64,000 nt of DNA. Source: Thalassobius vesicularis. GTDB taxonomy: Bacteria > Pseudomonadota > Alphaproteobacteria > Rhodobacterales > Rhodobacteraceae. How positions within the stretch are numbered: position 1 is the stretch's first letter; every line of letters begins with the position of its first letter. The notes under the pieces are model-generated. The model searched no databases and was not told the DNA's origin. It saw only the letters and a list, made by a program, of their open reading frames with translations. Below, one piece after another: positions 18,610 to 27,833 of this stretch. Both the position numbers and the translations under genes were made by a program. The DNA is taken from positions 124,001 through 188,000 of the forward strand of contig NZ_SSMD01000006.1 of the NCBI RefSeq assembly GCF_004799325.1. Reading direction: 5' to 3'.

Positions 18610-18746
18610 CTGATCCTCCTGCCGTGACGGTAACGAAGCTGTGACCGTGGCGCAATCCACGCGCGCTGTTGCAACCCAGCGATGTTTGATTATAACAGGC
18701 TGATATCAATTATTTTTATTGTGCTTTGGGTGGTGGGAACACGATT

Positions 18747-19550
18747 ATGTTGTCTGGGCTGAGGAATACGCTGCGTCACGTGTTGCGCCCGGCGACACTG
18801 CTGCCCTGGTTCATGTTCTCGCTGGCGGCCACCGTGACGGGGCCGTTCAACACCCTGGCCCTGCTGGATGACCTGCCGCGCGCGGTGTACTGGGCGGGTA
18901 TCGTGGGCGGTGCGATGGTGCTGTCGCATCTGCTGTCCCAGGCGATCTTTCTCTGGATACCCGACCGCAGCAGCCGGATGTTCGATCTGGCGCGCGTGTG
19001 TGCGATGGTGGTGGTGTTCTCGCCGCTGGCCTATGGCTGGACGCGGATCATGATCCCGGCCCGCGTGGCGCATTCGCCCAGCATGGCCAAGATCGGCCTG
19101 TTCGTGGCGCTGATCGGGACGGTGGTGCATATCAGCAAGCGGATTTTGCGCGGGCAGGACCCGTTCGTGCGGCAGACGGACGGCGCGCTGACCCTTGGGT
19201 TCCCCGAGCCGGAAACGCCCGAGGTCGAGGCCACGCCCGAGCCGCGCCTGATGCGTCGACTGCCCGAGGGGGCGACGGGGCCGGTGCTGCGGCTGTCGGC
19301 CAGCGATCACTTTGTCGAGGTGGTGCTGGCAGAGGGAGCGCACAGTCTGCGGATGCGCTTTACCGACGCGATCGACGAGATGGACGGGATCGAGGGCTAT
19401 TGCAGTCACCGCAGCCACTGGGTGACGCGCGCAGCAATTGCCGGGGTCGAGCGGGACGGCGCGAAAATCGCGCTTCGGCTGGTCAATGGCGACGAGATTC
19501 CGGTCAGCCGGACCTATAAGCCACAGCTGGAAGAGGCCGGTATCCTTTAG
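18747..19550 (+). CDS. Membrane-anchored LytTR-type transcriptional regulator (paralogue 2)
   Basis: A 267-residue protein with about four membrane helices (residues 10-130) and a C-terminal LytTR domain (about 165-265: LRLSASDHFVEVVLAEG, SHRSHWVTRAAIAGV, EIPVSRTYKP). It shares with the 17435 gene the VTGPF motif of the first helix, the R-A-x-YW second-helix start, RRLP before the LytTR domain and the HRSHWV and PVSR motifs, so the two are clear paralogues. The ATG at 18747 lies in frame after an unlikely TTG at 18726. Its stop overlaps that of convergent pdeM by 2 bp. Confidence 0.88.
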   Translation: MLSGLRNTLRHVLRPATLLPWFMFSLAATVTGPFNTLALLDDLPRAVYWAGIVGGAMVLSHLLSQAIFLWIPDRSSRMFDLARVCAMVVVFSPLAYGWTRIMIPARVAHSPSMAKIGLFVALIGTVVHISKRILRGQDPFVRQTDGALTLGFPEPETPEVEATPEPRLMRRLPEGATGPVLRLSASDHFVEVVLAEGAHSLRMRFTDAIDEMDGIEGYCSHRSHWVTRAAIAGVERDGAKIALRLVNGDEIPVSRTYKPQLEEAGIL

Positions 19551-20209
19551 CGCGGCATCGGGATCGGGCGGGGGATCGCGCCGGTCAGGATGGCCAACGC
19601 CTCGGGGCGCATGAGGTCCGAGAGCGCGGTGTTGTCGCTGCGCAGCCCGCCAGTGAAGGTGCCGTAAGCGGGCAGGATCAGGCGGTCGGAATCCAGCAGG
19701 AAACAGGGGCGCGACAGGGATTGGCCGCGCGTGCGCAGGCGGGCCTTGGGGTGGTAATGGCCCGAGACCTCTCCGGATGCGCCGGGGCGGGCGATGTGGC
19801 GGAAGGCCAGCGGCGGCAGCGGCAGTTCGGCCAAATGGGTGCCGCCCAGCTGGATCGGGCCGGCATCGTGGTTGCCCTCGATCCAGACCCAGCGGCGTCC
19901 GGCCTGAAGACGGGCGATCCACAGGGCCTCAGCCTCGGTCAGTTCGTGCAGCGCGGTCATGTCGTCGAACGTATCGCCCAGGCAGACGACGGTGGCGGCG
20001 CCGGTGGCGGCCAGGTCCGCTTCGAGCCGGGTCAGCGTGTCGTGGGTTTCGTAGGGCGGCAGTTGCGCGCCGCCGTGACGCGCCGCGCGTTCAGCCTTGC
20101 CAAAGTGCAGGTCCGAGACGCAGAGCAGCCGCTGGTCCGGCCAGTACAGCGCGCCGGACCCCAGCGCCTGCAATTTCGCGCCAGCCAGAGTGAAATCGAA
20201 TACGTTCAT
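19547..20209 (-). CDS. pdeM: Ligase-associated DNA damage response endonuclease PdeM
   Basis: A binuclear-metal phosphoesterase of 220 residues with the complete metal-binding set: VSDLHFGKAERAARHG (about 31-46), CLGDTFDD, IEGNHD and SGHYHPKARL. In the bacterial Lhr-Pde-Lig-Exo repair cassette this protein processes 2',3'-cyclic or 3'-phosphate ends. It lies 50 bp downstream of the Lhr-type helicase gene on the same strand, as expected. The ligase and exonuclease partners are not in this window. Confidence 0.9.
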   Translation of the reverse strand: MNVFDFTLAGAKLQALGSGALYWPDQRLLCVSDLHFGKAERAARHGGAQLPPYETHDTLTRLEADLAATGAATVVCLGDTFDDMTALHELTEAEALWIARLQAGRRWVWIEGNHDAGPIQLGGTHLAELPLPPLAFRHIARPGASGEVSGHYHPKARLRTRGQSLSRPCFLLDSDRLILPAYGTFTGGLRSDNTALSDLMRPEALAILTGAIPRPIPMPR

Positions 20210-20259
20210 GATATGTTCATGCCTTGCCGCGTACACCATTGCAAGAGTGCAGCGCGGGG

Positions 20260-22659
20260 TCAGGCCAGCCCGGCGGCCTGCATTAGGCGGTCTGCCTCGT
20301 CGGCCAGCAACCGGTCCTGCGCGGTGCCCTGAATCGGCACCTTGCCCACCTCCAGCAGCAGGGGGGCGGCCAGGGGCGTGACGCGAGGCAGGATGTTGTG
20401 GGTGATGCGGCCCTGAATGCGGGTCAGCATCTCTTCGATGCGGCCGAAATCAACAAGGCCGCGCATCGCCTCGTCGCGGGTGATGCGTAGCAACAGGTGG
20501 TCAGGGTCATACTTGGCCAGCGTGTCATACAGAATGTCGGAGGAGAACGTCGCCTGCCGCCCCGATTTGCGCTGGCCCTGATGGCTGCGCTGGATCAGCC
20601 CGGCGATGGTGGCCGAGGCGCGGAAGGTGCGTTTCATCACCGCGTTGCCGCGCAGCCACCCTTCGAGCCCGTCGGCCAGGGCCTGGGGGTCAAACAGCGG
20701 GGCGGGGTCGGTGACGGGGTCCAGCCCCCAGACCAGCGTGGCGTAGTCGGTTGCGACAAAGCCGAGCGGGGCGAGGTTCAGCGCCTCCATCCGTTTGGTC
20801 AGCAGCAGGCCCAGCGTTTGCTGCGCGTTGCGACCGGCAAAACCGTAGGCGCACAGGTGCTGGCGCCCGTCATGGGGAAAGGTTTCGACCAGCAGCGCCC
20901 CCGGTTCGGGCAAAGATGACACATCGGCCTGAAGCCGCAGCCAGTCGGTGGTGTGGTCGGGCAGGGCGCTGAAATCGCCATCCTGAAACAGGCGCAGGAT
21001 GCGGTGCGACAGCTGCGTCGAGGTCGAGAACTTGGTGCCCGAGAAGGTCGCCACCTTGGGTTTGCGGCCCTTGTCGCGGCTGACCTCGACGGTCATTTCG
21101 CGCAGGCCCTCGTAGCGCACGATCTGGCCACCGATCAGGAAGGTGTCGCCGGGGGTCAGGCTGGCGGCAAAGCTTTCCTCGACCTCGCCCAGGGCGGGGC
21201 CGCGGCCGCGCATCCGCACCTTCAGCAGGTCGCTGTCCTGAATGGTGCCGATGTTCTGGCGGATCAGCACGGCGCTGCGCGGGTCGCGCAACTGCCAGAG
21301 GCCGTCTGGGCGCTGTTGCAGGCGCTGCCAGCGGTCATAGGCGCGCAGGGCATATCCGCCGGTGGCCACGAAATCGAGGCAGTCGTCGAACTGCGCGCGG
21401 GTCAGGGTGGCGTAGGGGCCAGCGCTGCGGAACTCGGCCAGAAGGGCGTTGGCGTCGAAGGGACCGGCGCAGGCGGCGATCAGGATGTGCTGGCACAGCA
21501 CATCCAGCGGGCCGGGGCCGCGCGGGTCGCCGTCCAGATCATGCGCCTTGACGGCTTCGAGGGCGGCAAGGCATTCGACGACCTCGAACCGGTTGGCGGG
21601 GACCAAAAGCGCCTTGGAGGGGGCGTTGTAGCGGTGGTTGGCGCGGCCGATGCGCTGGACCAGACGTTTGACGTTCTTGGGGGCGCCGACCTGGATCACC
21701 AGATCGACATCGCCCCAGTCCAGCCCCAGATCGAGCGAGCCGGTGCAGACGATGGCGCGCAACTGGCCGGCGACCATCGCGGCCTCGACCCGTTCCCGCT
21801 GGGCGCGGTCAAGGCTGCCGTGGTGAATGCCGATGGGCAGGGCGTCGTCATTGGCCAGCCACAGGTTGTGAAAGAAGATCTCGGCCTGGGCGCGGGTGTT
21901 GTGAAAGATCAGCGTGGTGCGGTGCTGGCGGACCTGATCCAGCACGGCCGGAATGGCATAGGCCGCCCCGCCGCCGGACCAGGGCGGGGGCTGGTCGGTG
22001 ACCAGCATGCGGATGTCGGGGTCGGGGCCGGGATCGGCCTGCAGGATGGCGCAATCGTCGGGGTGACGGGCCAGAAAGCGGGCAATCGCGGCGGGGTCAT
22101 CGACGGTAGCGGACAGGCCGACACGGCGCAGGCCGGGGGCGAGGGTTTGCAGGCGGGCCAGCGCCAGCATCAGCTGATCGCCCCGCTTGCTTTCGGACAG
22201 GGCGTGGATTTCATCGACGACGACGCGTTGCAGCCCGGCAAAGATGCGCGGCGCGTCCGGGTAGCTGACCAGCAGGGCCAGCGACTCGGGCGTGGTCAGC
22301 AGGATATGGGGCGGGTCGGCGCGCTGGCGGCGTTTCTGGGTGTAGGTGGTGTCGCCGGTGCGGTCCTCGATCCGGATGGGCAGGGCCATCTGTTCGACCG
22401 GGCCGGTCAGGTTACGGCGGATGTCTGCGGCCAGCGCCTTGAGCGGCGAGACATAGAGCGTGTGCATCCCCTGATGGGTGCCGTCGGCCAGTTCCAGCAG
22501 GGTGGGCAGGAACCCGGCCAGCGTCTTGCCGCCGCCGGTGGGGGCGATCAGCAGCAGGGCGGGATCGGCGCGGCGGGCCAGCATCTGGGACTGGTGCGGA
22601 TGCAGCGACCAGCCTTTGGCGGCAAACCAGTCAGAGAAGGGCGCGGGAAGCGGCGTCAT
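20260..22659 (-). CDS. lhr: Ligase-associated DEXH-box helicase (Lhr-core type)
   Basis: A 799-residue superfamily 2 helicase. Motif I is APTGGGKTLAGFLPTLLE near residue 40, motif II VVDEIHALSESKRGD, motif III GLSATVDDP, and motif VI LVQRIGRANHRYN. A long C-terminal winged-helix/Lhr-core region follows. The length matches the short ligase-associated Lhr form, not the 1500-residue E. coli type. It is a 3'-5' translocase presumed to act in DNA end repair with PdeM, the next gene. No ligD-like ligase or Lexo gene is adjacent. Confidence 0.92.
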   Translation of the reverse strand: MTPLPAPFSDWFAAKGWSLHPHQSQMLARRADPALLLIAPTGGGKTLAGFLPTLLELADGTHQGMHTLYVSPLKALAADIRRNLTGPVEQMALPIRIEDRTGDTTYTQKRRQRADPPHILLTTPESLALLVSYPDAPRIFAGLQRVVVDEIHALSESKRGDQLMLALARLQTLAPGLRRVGLSATVDDPAAIARFLARHPDDCAILQADPGPDPDIRMLVTDQPPPWSGGGAAYAIPAVLDQVRQHRTTLIFHNTRAQAEIFFHNLWLANDDALPIGIHHGSLDRAQRERVEAAMVAGQLRAIVCTGSLDLGLDWGDVDLVIQVGAPKNVKRLVQRIGRANHRYNAPSKALLVPANRFEVVECLAALEAVKAHDLDGDPRGPGPLDVLCQHILIAACAGPFDANALLAEFRSAGPYATLTRAQFDDCLDFVATGGYALRAYDRWQRLQQRPDGLWQLRDPRSAVLIRQNIGTIQDSDLLKVRMRGRGPALGEVEESFAASLTPGDTFLIGGQIVRYEGLREMTVEVSRDKGRKPKVATFSGTKFSTSTQLSHRILRLFQDGDFSALPDHTTDWLRLQADVSSLPEPGALLVETFPHDGRQHLCAYGFAGRNAQQTLGLLLTKRMEALNLAPLGFVATDYATLVWGLDPVTDPAPLFDPQALADGLEGWLRGNAVMKRTFRASATIAGLIQRSHQGQRKSGRQATFSSDILYDTLAKYDPDHLLLRITRDEAMRGLVDFGRIEEMLTRIQGRITHNILPRVTPLAAPLLLEVGKVPIQGTAQDRLLADEADRLMQAAGLA

Positions 22660-22837
22660 GCCCCAGAGCTAGTGCAAAGCCCCGCACCGCGCCAGACCGA
22701 TCGGCATAGACAGCGCCGATCCAAGGTCATGCGGAGGCTTCATTGGCCCTGTCGGCAAAGCTGCGGGATAGTCGGGGCGTTCATCCGGGGCTTGGCGGCG
22801 TGATCTTCCCGTGAACATGTCGCTGCGGATGGATGCG

Positions 22838-22864
22838 AAAGGGGGCCGTGCAGGGCCCCCTTTT
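22838..22864 (-). terminator. Terminator after the acyl-CoA catabolic operon
   Basis: GGGGGCC (22841-22847) and GGCCCCC (22854-22860) form a 7-bp stem with a 6-base loop, flanked by A and T runs on both sides. It lies 17 bp beyond the thiolase stop on the minus strand. The rest of the 221-bp gap to the helicase start shows nothing else recognisable. Confidence 0.75.
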
Positions 22865-22880
22865 GATTTTTGTGGATGGG

Positions 22881-24068
22881 TCAGGCGGGGAAAATCTCGA
22901 ACAGGCCCGCAGCGCCCATGCCGCCCGCGATGCACATCGAGACCACGCCGTATTTGGCGCCGCGACGGCGGCCTTCGATCAGCAGATGGCCCGCAAGGCG
23001 CGCGCCGGTCATGCCGAACGGGTGGCCGACCGAGATCGAGCCGCCGTTGACGTTCAGCTTGGCCGGGTCGATGCCCAGCGTGTCAGCACAGTAGAGCGCC
23101 TGCGAAGCGAAAGCCTCGTTCAACTCCCACAGGTCGATGTCGTCCATCGTCAGGCCGGTCTGTTTCAGCAGCTTGGGGATGGCGTAGACGGGGCCGATGC
23201 CCATCTCGTCGGGTTCACAGCCCGCGACGGCGAACCCGCGCAGGGCACCCAGCGGGGTGGCACCGGATTGGGCGGCCAGAGACGCCTCCATCACCACGCA
23301 GGCCGACGCGCCGTCGGACAGTTGCGAGGCGTTGCCTGCGGTGACGAACTTCTCCGGGCCCATCACCGGGTCCAGCCCGGCGAGGCTGTCGAGCGTGGTC
23401 GAGGGGCGGTTGCATTCGTCGCGGGTGACGGTGACGGGCTGCATGGAAACCTTGCCGGTCTCGCGGTCCTTCACGGCCATCAGCGTGTCCATCGGGACGA
23501 TCTCATCGTCAAACGCCCCGGCGGCCTGCGCGGCGGCGGTGCGCTGCTGGCTGGTGAGCGAGAACGCATCCTGCGCGGCGCGGCTGATCCCGTAGCGGGC
23601 GGCGACGATGTCAGCGGTGTCGATCATCTGCATGTAAACGGCGGGTTTGTGCTCTTTCAGCCAGGCCTCTTCCAGCTGGTTCTTGTTCAGGACTGGCTGG
23701 ACCAGCGAGATCGACTCGACGCCCCCCGCGACCACGGCCTGGGTCTGGCCCAAGGTGACCGCGTTCGAGGCCATCGCGATCGCTTGCAGGCCCGAAGCGC
23801 AGAAGCGATTGACGGTTTGGGCCGCGCTGCCGACGGGCAGGCCCGCGCGGATCGCGGATTGGCGGGCGATGTTCATGCCGGTTGCCGCCTCGGGGAAGCC
23901 GCAGCCAAGGATCACGTCGTCGATCAGGGCGGGGTCCAGTTTGGCGCGGTCCACGGCATGGCGGACGACATGCGCGCCCATCGTGGCGCCGTGGGTGGCG
24001 TTCAGCGATCCGCGAAAGCTTTTGGCCAGGCCGGTGCGGGCGGTCGAGACGATGACGGCGTCTTTCAT
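22881..24068 (-). CDS. Acetyl-CoA C-acyltransferase (thiolase)
   Basis: A degradative thiolase of 395 residues that cleaves 3-oxoacyl-CoA with CoA. The acyl-accepting Cys is at about residue 90 in NRFCASGLQAIA. The C-terminal catalytic His is in GGSISVGHPFGMTGAR and the second Cys in CIAGGMGAAG. It is the last gene of the six-gene acyl-CoA operon and is followed by a terminator. The AMP-dependent ligase gene overlaps it: in transcription order the ligase (25735 to 24065) ends inside the thiolase start (24068) as ATGA, so translation is coupled. Confidence 0.93.
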   Translation of the reverse strand: MKDAVIVSTARTGLAKSFRGSLNATHGATMGAHVVRHAVDRAKLDPALIDDVILGCGFPEAATGMNIARQSAIRAGLPVGSAAQTVNRFCASGLQAIAMASNAVTLGQTQAVVAGGVESISLVQPVLNKNQLEEAWLKEHKPAVYMQMIDTADIVAARYGISRAAQDAFSLTSQQRTAAAQAAGAFDDEIVPMDTLMAVKDRETGKVSMQPVTVTRDECNRPSTTLDSLAGLDPVMGPEKFVTAGNASQLSDGASACVVMEASLAAQSGATPLGALRGFAVAGCEPDEMGIGPVYAIPKLLKQTGLTMDDIDLWELNEAFASQALYCADTLGIDPAKLNVNGGSISVGHPFGMTGARLAGHLLIEGRRRGAKYGVVSMCIAGGMGAAGLFEIFPA

Positions 24069-25735
24069 TGGGTGGTATCCTTGGATTTGGCGTTTTCACG
24101 TTCTTGCAGCTCGCGCCACAGCACCTTGCCCGAGCCGGATTTCGGCAGGGCGGTCACGATTTCCAGCAGGCGCGGCACCTTGTAGGCGGCCATGTGGTCA
24201 TGCGCCCAGGTGGACAGTTCCTTGGCGGTCAGGGTCGCGCCGGGTTTCAGCACCGCCACGGCCTTGACGGTTTCGCCGCGATAGGGGTCGGTGGAGGCGA
24301 TGATGCAGGCCTCTTCGATGGCGGGGTGGTGGTAAAGCTTGGCCTCGACCTCGGTCGGCCAGACCTTGTAGCCCGAGGCGTTGATCATGCGTTTCAGGCG
24401 GTCGACGATGAAGATGTAGCCGTTCTCATCCAGATACCCCAGATCGCCGGAACGCAGGAACCGCTGGTTTTCGAGGGTGACGAAGGATTCGGCGTTGGCC
24501 TCGTCATTGTTCCAGTAGGCCAGCATGACCTGCGGGCCGGAAATCAGGATTTCGCCGGTTTCGCCTTGGGGCATGGGGGTCAGCGTGTCGGGGTCCACGA
24601 TGGCGACATCGGTGTTGAACACCGGGATGCCCGCGCATTGCGGTTTGGGCAGGTGCGGCGGGTTGGCGCTGGTGGGGGCGATGGTTTCGGTCATGCCGTA
24701 GCCTTCGAGGAAGGTCAGGCCGGTGAGGCGGCGCAGCTTCTCGGCCACGGCCTCGGGCATCGCAATCCCGCCGCCCCAAAGGACGCGCAGGGTGGCCAGA
24801 TCGTCGTCGCGCAGGGTGGGGCGGTTGAGGAAGTCGATGATCATCGTCGGCACGCAGGGCCAGGCGGTGACGCCGAATTCGCGGATCAGGTGGGCGGCGA
24901 TTTCGCGGTCCCAGCGGGGCAGGATCACGGATGTGCCACCAGCCTGAATGGCCGAGTTCAGGCCAGCCTGAAGGCCGACGACGTGGAACATGGGCGCGAC
25001 GCAGAAGAACACGTCCTCCCCGCCCAGACCGAACCAATCCACCATCGAGTTGATGGCGTGGATCGCGGTCTGATGGCTATGCATGCAGCCCTTGCCGCGG
25101 CCGGTGGAGCCCGAGGTGTAGGGCATCACGGCCAGATCCTGTGGCGTGCGGGTGAACGGCGCGGGGGTTTCGTTGGCGGCGATCATCTCGGCCCATGCTG
25201 TGCAATGGCCGGGCAGGGTGGCGCGGGGGGCGGCGATCTCGGGCGGCAGGTTCTCGTGCGGGTCGGCGGGCAGCTCGTCGGAATAGGTGGCGACGATCAC
25301 GTGGTCGAGGATGTTCTGGGCCAGAAGCGGCTCCAGCTCGCGCTCGCGGTCCTGCGCGGTGAAAAGGGTGCGGATGCCGGCGTCCTCGACGATATAGTCC
25401 GTCTCATCCGTCAGGTTCATCGGGTTGATCGGCACGGCCACGGCCCCGGCGCGGATGATGCCGTAGAAGGCAGCCACCCATTGCGGCGAGTTTTGCAGCT
25501 GGATGCCCACGCGGTCGCCGGGCTGTACGCCGCAGCGGTTTTGCAGCCAACCGGCAATGCGGGTGGCCTGATCGCCCAGCTGGGCATAGGTCGTCACGCG
25601 GCCATAGAACACCAGCGCCGCCTTGTCGGGGGTGGCGGCGGCATGGCGGAACAGGTTGTCGTTCAGCGTATGCGCGGGCGCGGGAATATCGTGGGGCCGG
25701 CCCAGCGGCCAGACCTTGTGGTGCAGTCGTTCCAA
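24065..25735 (-). CDS. AMP-dependent acyl-CoA synthetase (fatty acid/carboxylate-CoA ligase)
   Basis: An ANL-superfamily ligase of 556 residues that activates a carboxylic acid to its CoA thioester via an acyl-adenylate. The P-loop MPYTSGSTGRGKGCMHSH is near residue 205, the A5 motif EGYGMTETIAPTS near 345, the A7/A8 region FLRSGDLGYLDENGYIFIVDRLKRMI near 425, and the A10 lysine in PKSGSGKVLWRELQ at the end. The substrate cannot be read from sequence. It most likely performs the entry step of the pathway encoded by this operon. Confidence 0.93.
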   Translation of the reverse strand: MERLHHKVWPLGRPHDIPAPAHTLNDNLFRHAAATPDKAALVFYGRVTTYAQLGDQATRIAGWLQNRCGVQPGDRVGIQLQNSPQWVAAFYGIIRAGAVAVPINPMNLTDETDYIVEDAGIRTLFTAQDRERELEPLLAQNILDHVIVATYSDELPADPHENLPPEIAAPRATLPGHCTAWAEMIAANETPAPFTRTPQDLAVMPYTSGSTGRGKGCMHSHQTAIHAINSMVDWFGLGGEDVFFCVAPMFHVVGLQAGLNSAIQAGGTSVILPRWDREIAAHLIREFGVTAWPCVPTMIIDFLNRPTLRDDDLATLRVLWGGGIAMPEAVAEKLRRLTGLTFLEGYGMTETIAPTSANPPHLPKPQCAGIPVFNTDVAIVDPDTLTPMPQGETGEILISGPQVMLAYWNNDEANAESFVTLENQRFLRSGDLGYLDENGYIFIVDRLKRMINASGYKVWPTEVEAKLYHHPAIEEACIIASTDPYRGETVKAVAVLKPGATLTAKELSTWAHDHMAAYKVPRLLEIVTALPKSGSGKVLWRELQERENAKSKDTTQ

Positions 25736-25756
25736 ATCATCCTCCCATTTGGCCGG

Positions 25757-26524
25757 TCAGGCCGTTGCGCCGCCATCCACGGCCAGGCATTGCCCGGTAA
25801 CATGCCGGGCGGCCGGGCTGACCAGGAAAATGGCAGCACCTTTCAGGTCTTCATCCCCGCCGAAGCGGTGCAGCGGGATCGAGGGAAGCAGGGTCTGCTC
25901 CAACCGGTCGATCAGCTTTTCCGACATTTTGGAGGGGAAAAATCCGGGCGCAAGCGCGTTCACGTTGATGCCGTGACGGCCCCATTCGGTGGCCAGCGCA
26001 CGGGTGAAGTTGATCATCGCCGCCTTCGAGCTGTTATAGGCGATGGTGAACATGTCGCTGTCGGCGCGGTTGCCGGACAGGCCACCAATCGAGGCGACGT
26101 TCAGGATATTGCCGGTCTTGCGCGGCAGGAACGAGGCTTTCGCCACCGCCTGTGTCAGCACGAAGGGCGCGGTCAGGTTCAGGGTCATGACCTTGTTCCA
26201 GCCGTCCAGCGGGTGATCCTCGGTCGGCGAGGCCCAGCTGGTGCCCGCGTTGTTCACCAGAATGTCGATGGGGCCGAAAATCGCGTTGGCCTGATCGACG
26301 ACGCCGGGGATGCTGTCCAGATCGGACAGGTCACAGGCGATGGTAGCGACGCGGGGTGTGATCTTTTGCAGATGGGCCTGTGCGTCGTCCAGCTCGGCCT
26401 GTTTGCGGGCGGTCAGGATGACGGCGGCGCCAGCCTCGGCCAGCCCTTCGGCGATTTGCAGGCCCAGCCCGCGCGAGCCGCCGGTGATCAGGGCGACCTT
26501 GCCGGTCAGGTCAAACAGGCGCAT
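25757..26524 (-). CDS. Short-chain dehydrogenase/reductase (3-hydroxyacyl or 3-oxoacyl type)
   Basis: A classical SDR of 255 residues. The cofactor motif is ALITGGSRGLGLQIAEGLAE (about 11-30), NNAG follows near residue 90, and the catalytic Ser is in NVASIGG. Tyr and Lys are in AYNSSKAAMINFTRALATEW near residue 160. A Thr/Arg-rich TARKQ after beta-2 suggests NADP preference. It starts inside the end of the 3-hydroxyacyl-CoA dehydrogenase gene (14-bp overlap), confirming co-transcription. A second hydroxyacyl-oxidising enzyme in one operon suggests two distinct oxidation steps or stereoisomers. Confidence 0.9.
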   Translation of the reverse strand: MRLFDLTGKVALITGGSRGLGLQIAEGLAEAGAAVILTARKQAELDDAQAHLQKITPRVATIACDLSDLDSIPGVVDQANAIFGPIDILVNNAGTSWASPTEDHPLDGWNKVMTLNLTAPFVLTQAVAKASFLPRKTGNILNVASIGGLSGNRADSDMFTIAYNSSKAAMINFTRALATEWGRHGINVNALAPGFFPSKMSEKLIDRLEQTLLPSIPLHRFGGDEDLKGAAIFLVSPAARHVTGQCLAVDGGATA

Positions 26525-27833
26525 GGGTGGCCTCCTTTAGCGAAGCGGGGATTTGCCAGGCGGTGTCGGCGCGGCCGCTGAGTGCGCCGTAGTGGCGGGC
26601 CAGATCCAGCACGTTATCGACGCCCAGTTCCTGCGCCAGACGGATCGGCCCGGCCAGTGCGGCCGGAAAGCCGTAGCCGGTGGTGTAGACCACGTCGATA
26701 TCCGAGCCGCGGCGGGCGCGGTGTTCGGGGATCAGGGCCAATGCCTCGACCATCAGGGCGGTGATGACGCGACCCACGATTTCGGCGGCGGGGATGGCGC
26801 GGCGGGTCAGGCCGAGGTCCTGACTGGTGCGCGAAATCAGCGCCTGTATGTCCTCGTAATTGCGGCCCTTGGGGGTGGCGGCGTCGTACAGATACCAGCC
26901 GCGTCCGGTTTTCTGGCCGTGCAGGCCGGCCTCGCACAGGGCGTCGCCGATGCGGGGTTGATGCGGCGGGTTGGGGCGCTCGGCGCGTTGTTTGCGCACG
27001 CCCCAGGGGATGTCGTTGCCGACGAGATCCAGCGCGCGGAAGGGGCCGATGGCCATGCCCCAGCGTTCCAGCGCGTCGTCCACGTCTTGCGGCCAGGCGC
27101 CTTCCTCAAGCAGGTACATCGCCTCTTGGTGGAAGCGGTCAAACAGGCGGTTGCCGATGAAACCGTCGCCATTGGCGGCGATAACGGCGCGTTTGCGGAT
27201 GGTCTGGGCCAGCGCCAGAACGGTCGTCAGGGTGGCATCCGAAGTGGTCTGGGCGGGGATCAATTCCAGCAGGGGATTGACCTGCGCGGGCATGAAAAAA
27301 TGCGTAGCGACAAAGCGCGAAGGATCAGCCATAGCGCCCGCAATGGCGTCCACATCCAGCGTCGAGGTGTTGGAGGTGATCAGCGTGTCAGGGGCGACGG
27401 TGCGCTCGATTTCAGCCATGACCTGCTGTTTGAGGGACAGGATTTCGGGCACCGCCTCGACCACCAGATCGGCCTTGGCAAAGGCGGAAATCGCGTCGGA
27501 AAAGCTGAAGCGCGCCATCTGGGCGGCGGCCTGATCGGCGGTCAGCTTGCCCTTGGCGGCGCTGCGGTCGGTCAGGGATTGCAGATGGGTGCGGGCTGTG
27601 TCCAGCGCCTGTTCGGAGGGGGCCACCAGGATGACCTGATGGCCGGTCTGGGCGAAGGCCATGGCGATGCCACGGCCCATCGCACCGGCCCCCAATACGC
27701 CCACGACCCGGATTGTGGAGGGGTCGCGATGCGGCGTGTCAGGCACCTGGCCCGCGATCTGGGCGGCCTGCGTCAGGTAGGACGCAGCGCCGTCGATCGC
27801 GGTCAGCTGGAAAAGCCGGTCTTCGGTGCTCAT
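26511..27833 (-). CDS. 3-hydroxyacyl-CoA dehydrogenase (stand-alone, no hydratase domain)
   Basis: A 440-residue protein with an NAD-binding domain (VVGVLGAGAMGRGIAMAFAQTG, about residues 48-70). Its catalytic His region is FVATHFFMPAQVNPLLELIP near residue 185, followed by two C-terminal 3HCDH repeats (GFIGNRLFDRFHQEAM and a degenerate second copy). Unlike FadB it lacks an enoyl-CoA hydratase domain, and no hydratase gene is present in the operon. The ATG at 27833 overlaps the acyl-CoA dehydrogenase stop (ATGA). Confidence 0.92.
   Translation of the reverse strand: MSTEDRLFQLTAIDGAASYLTQAAQIAGQVPDTPHRDPSTIRVVGVLGAGAMGRGIAMAFAQTGHQVILVAPSEQALDTARTHLQSLTDRSAAKGKLTADQAAAQMARFSFSDAISAFAKADLVVEAVPEILSLKQQVMAEIERTVAPDTLITSNTSTLDVDAIAGAMADPSRFVATHFFMPAQVNPLLELIPAQTTSDATLTTVLALAQTIRKRAVIAANGDGFIGNRLFDRFHQEAMYLLEEGAWPQDVDDALERWGMAIGPFRALDLVGNDIPWGVRKQRAERPNPPHQPRIGDALCEAGLHGQKTGRGWYLYDAATPKGRNYEDIQALISRTSQDLGLTRRAIPAAEIVGRVITALMVEALALIPEHRARRGSDIDVVYTTGYGFPAALAGPIRLAQELGVDNVLDLARHYGALSGRADTAWQIPASLKEATHAPV

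Noticed and set aside
18686-18709. TTGAT ... ATCAA arms near the second LytTR gene as an FNR site
   Set aside because: The arms are separated by 14 bp, not the 4 bp required for FNR. It may be a different operator, but there is no further support.
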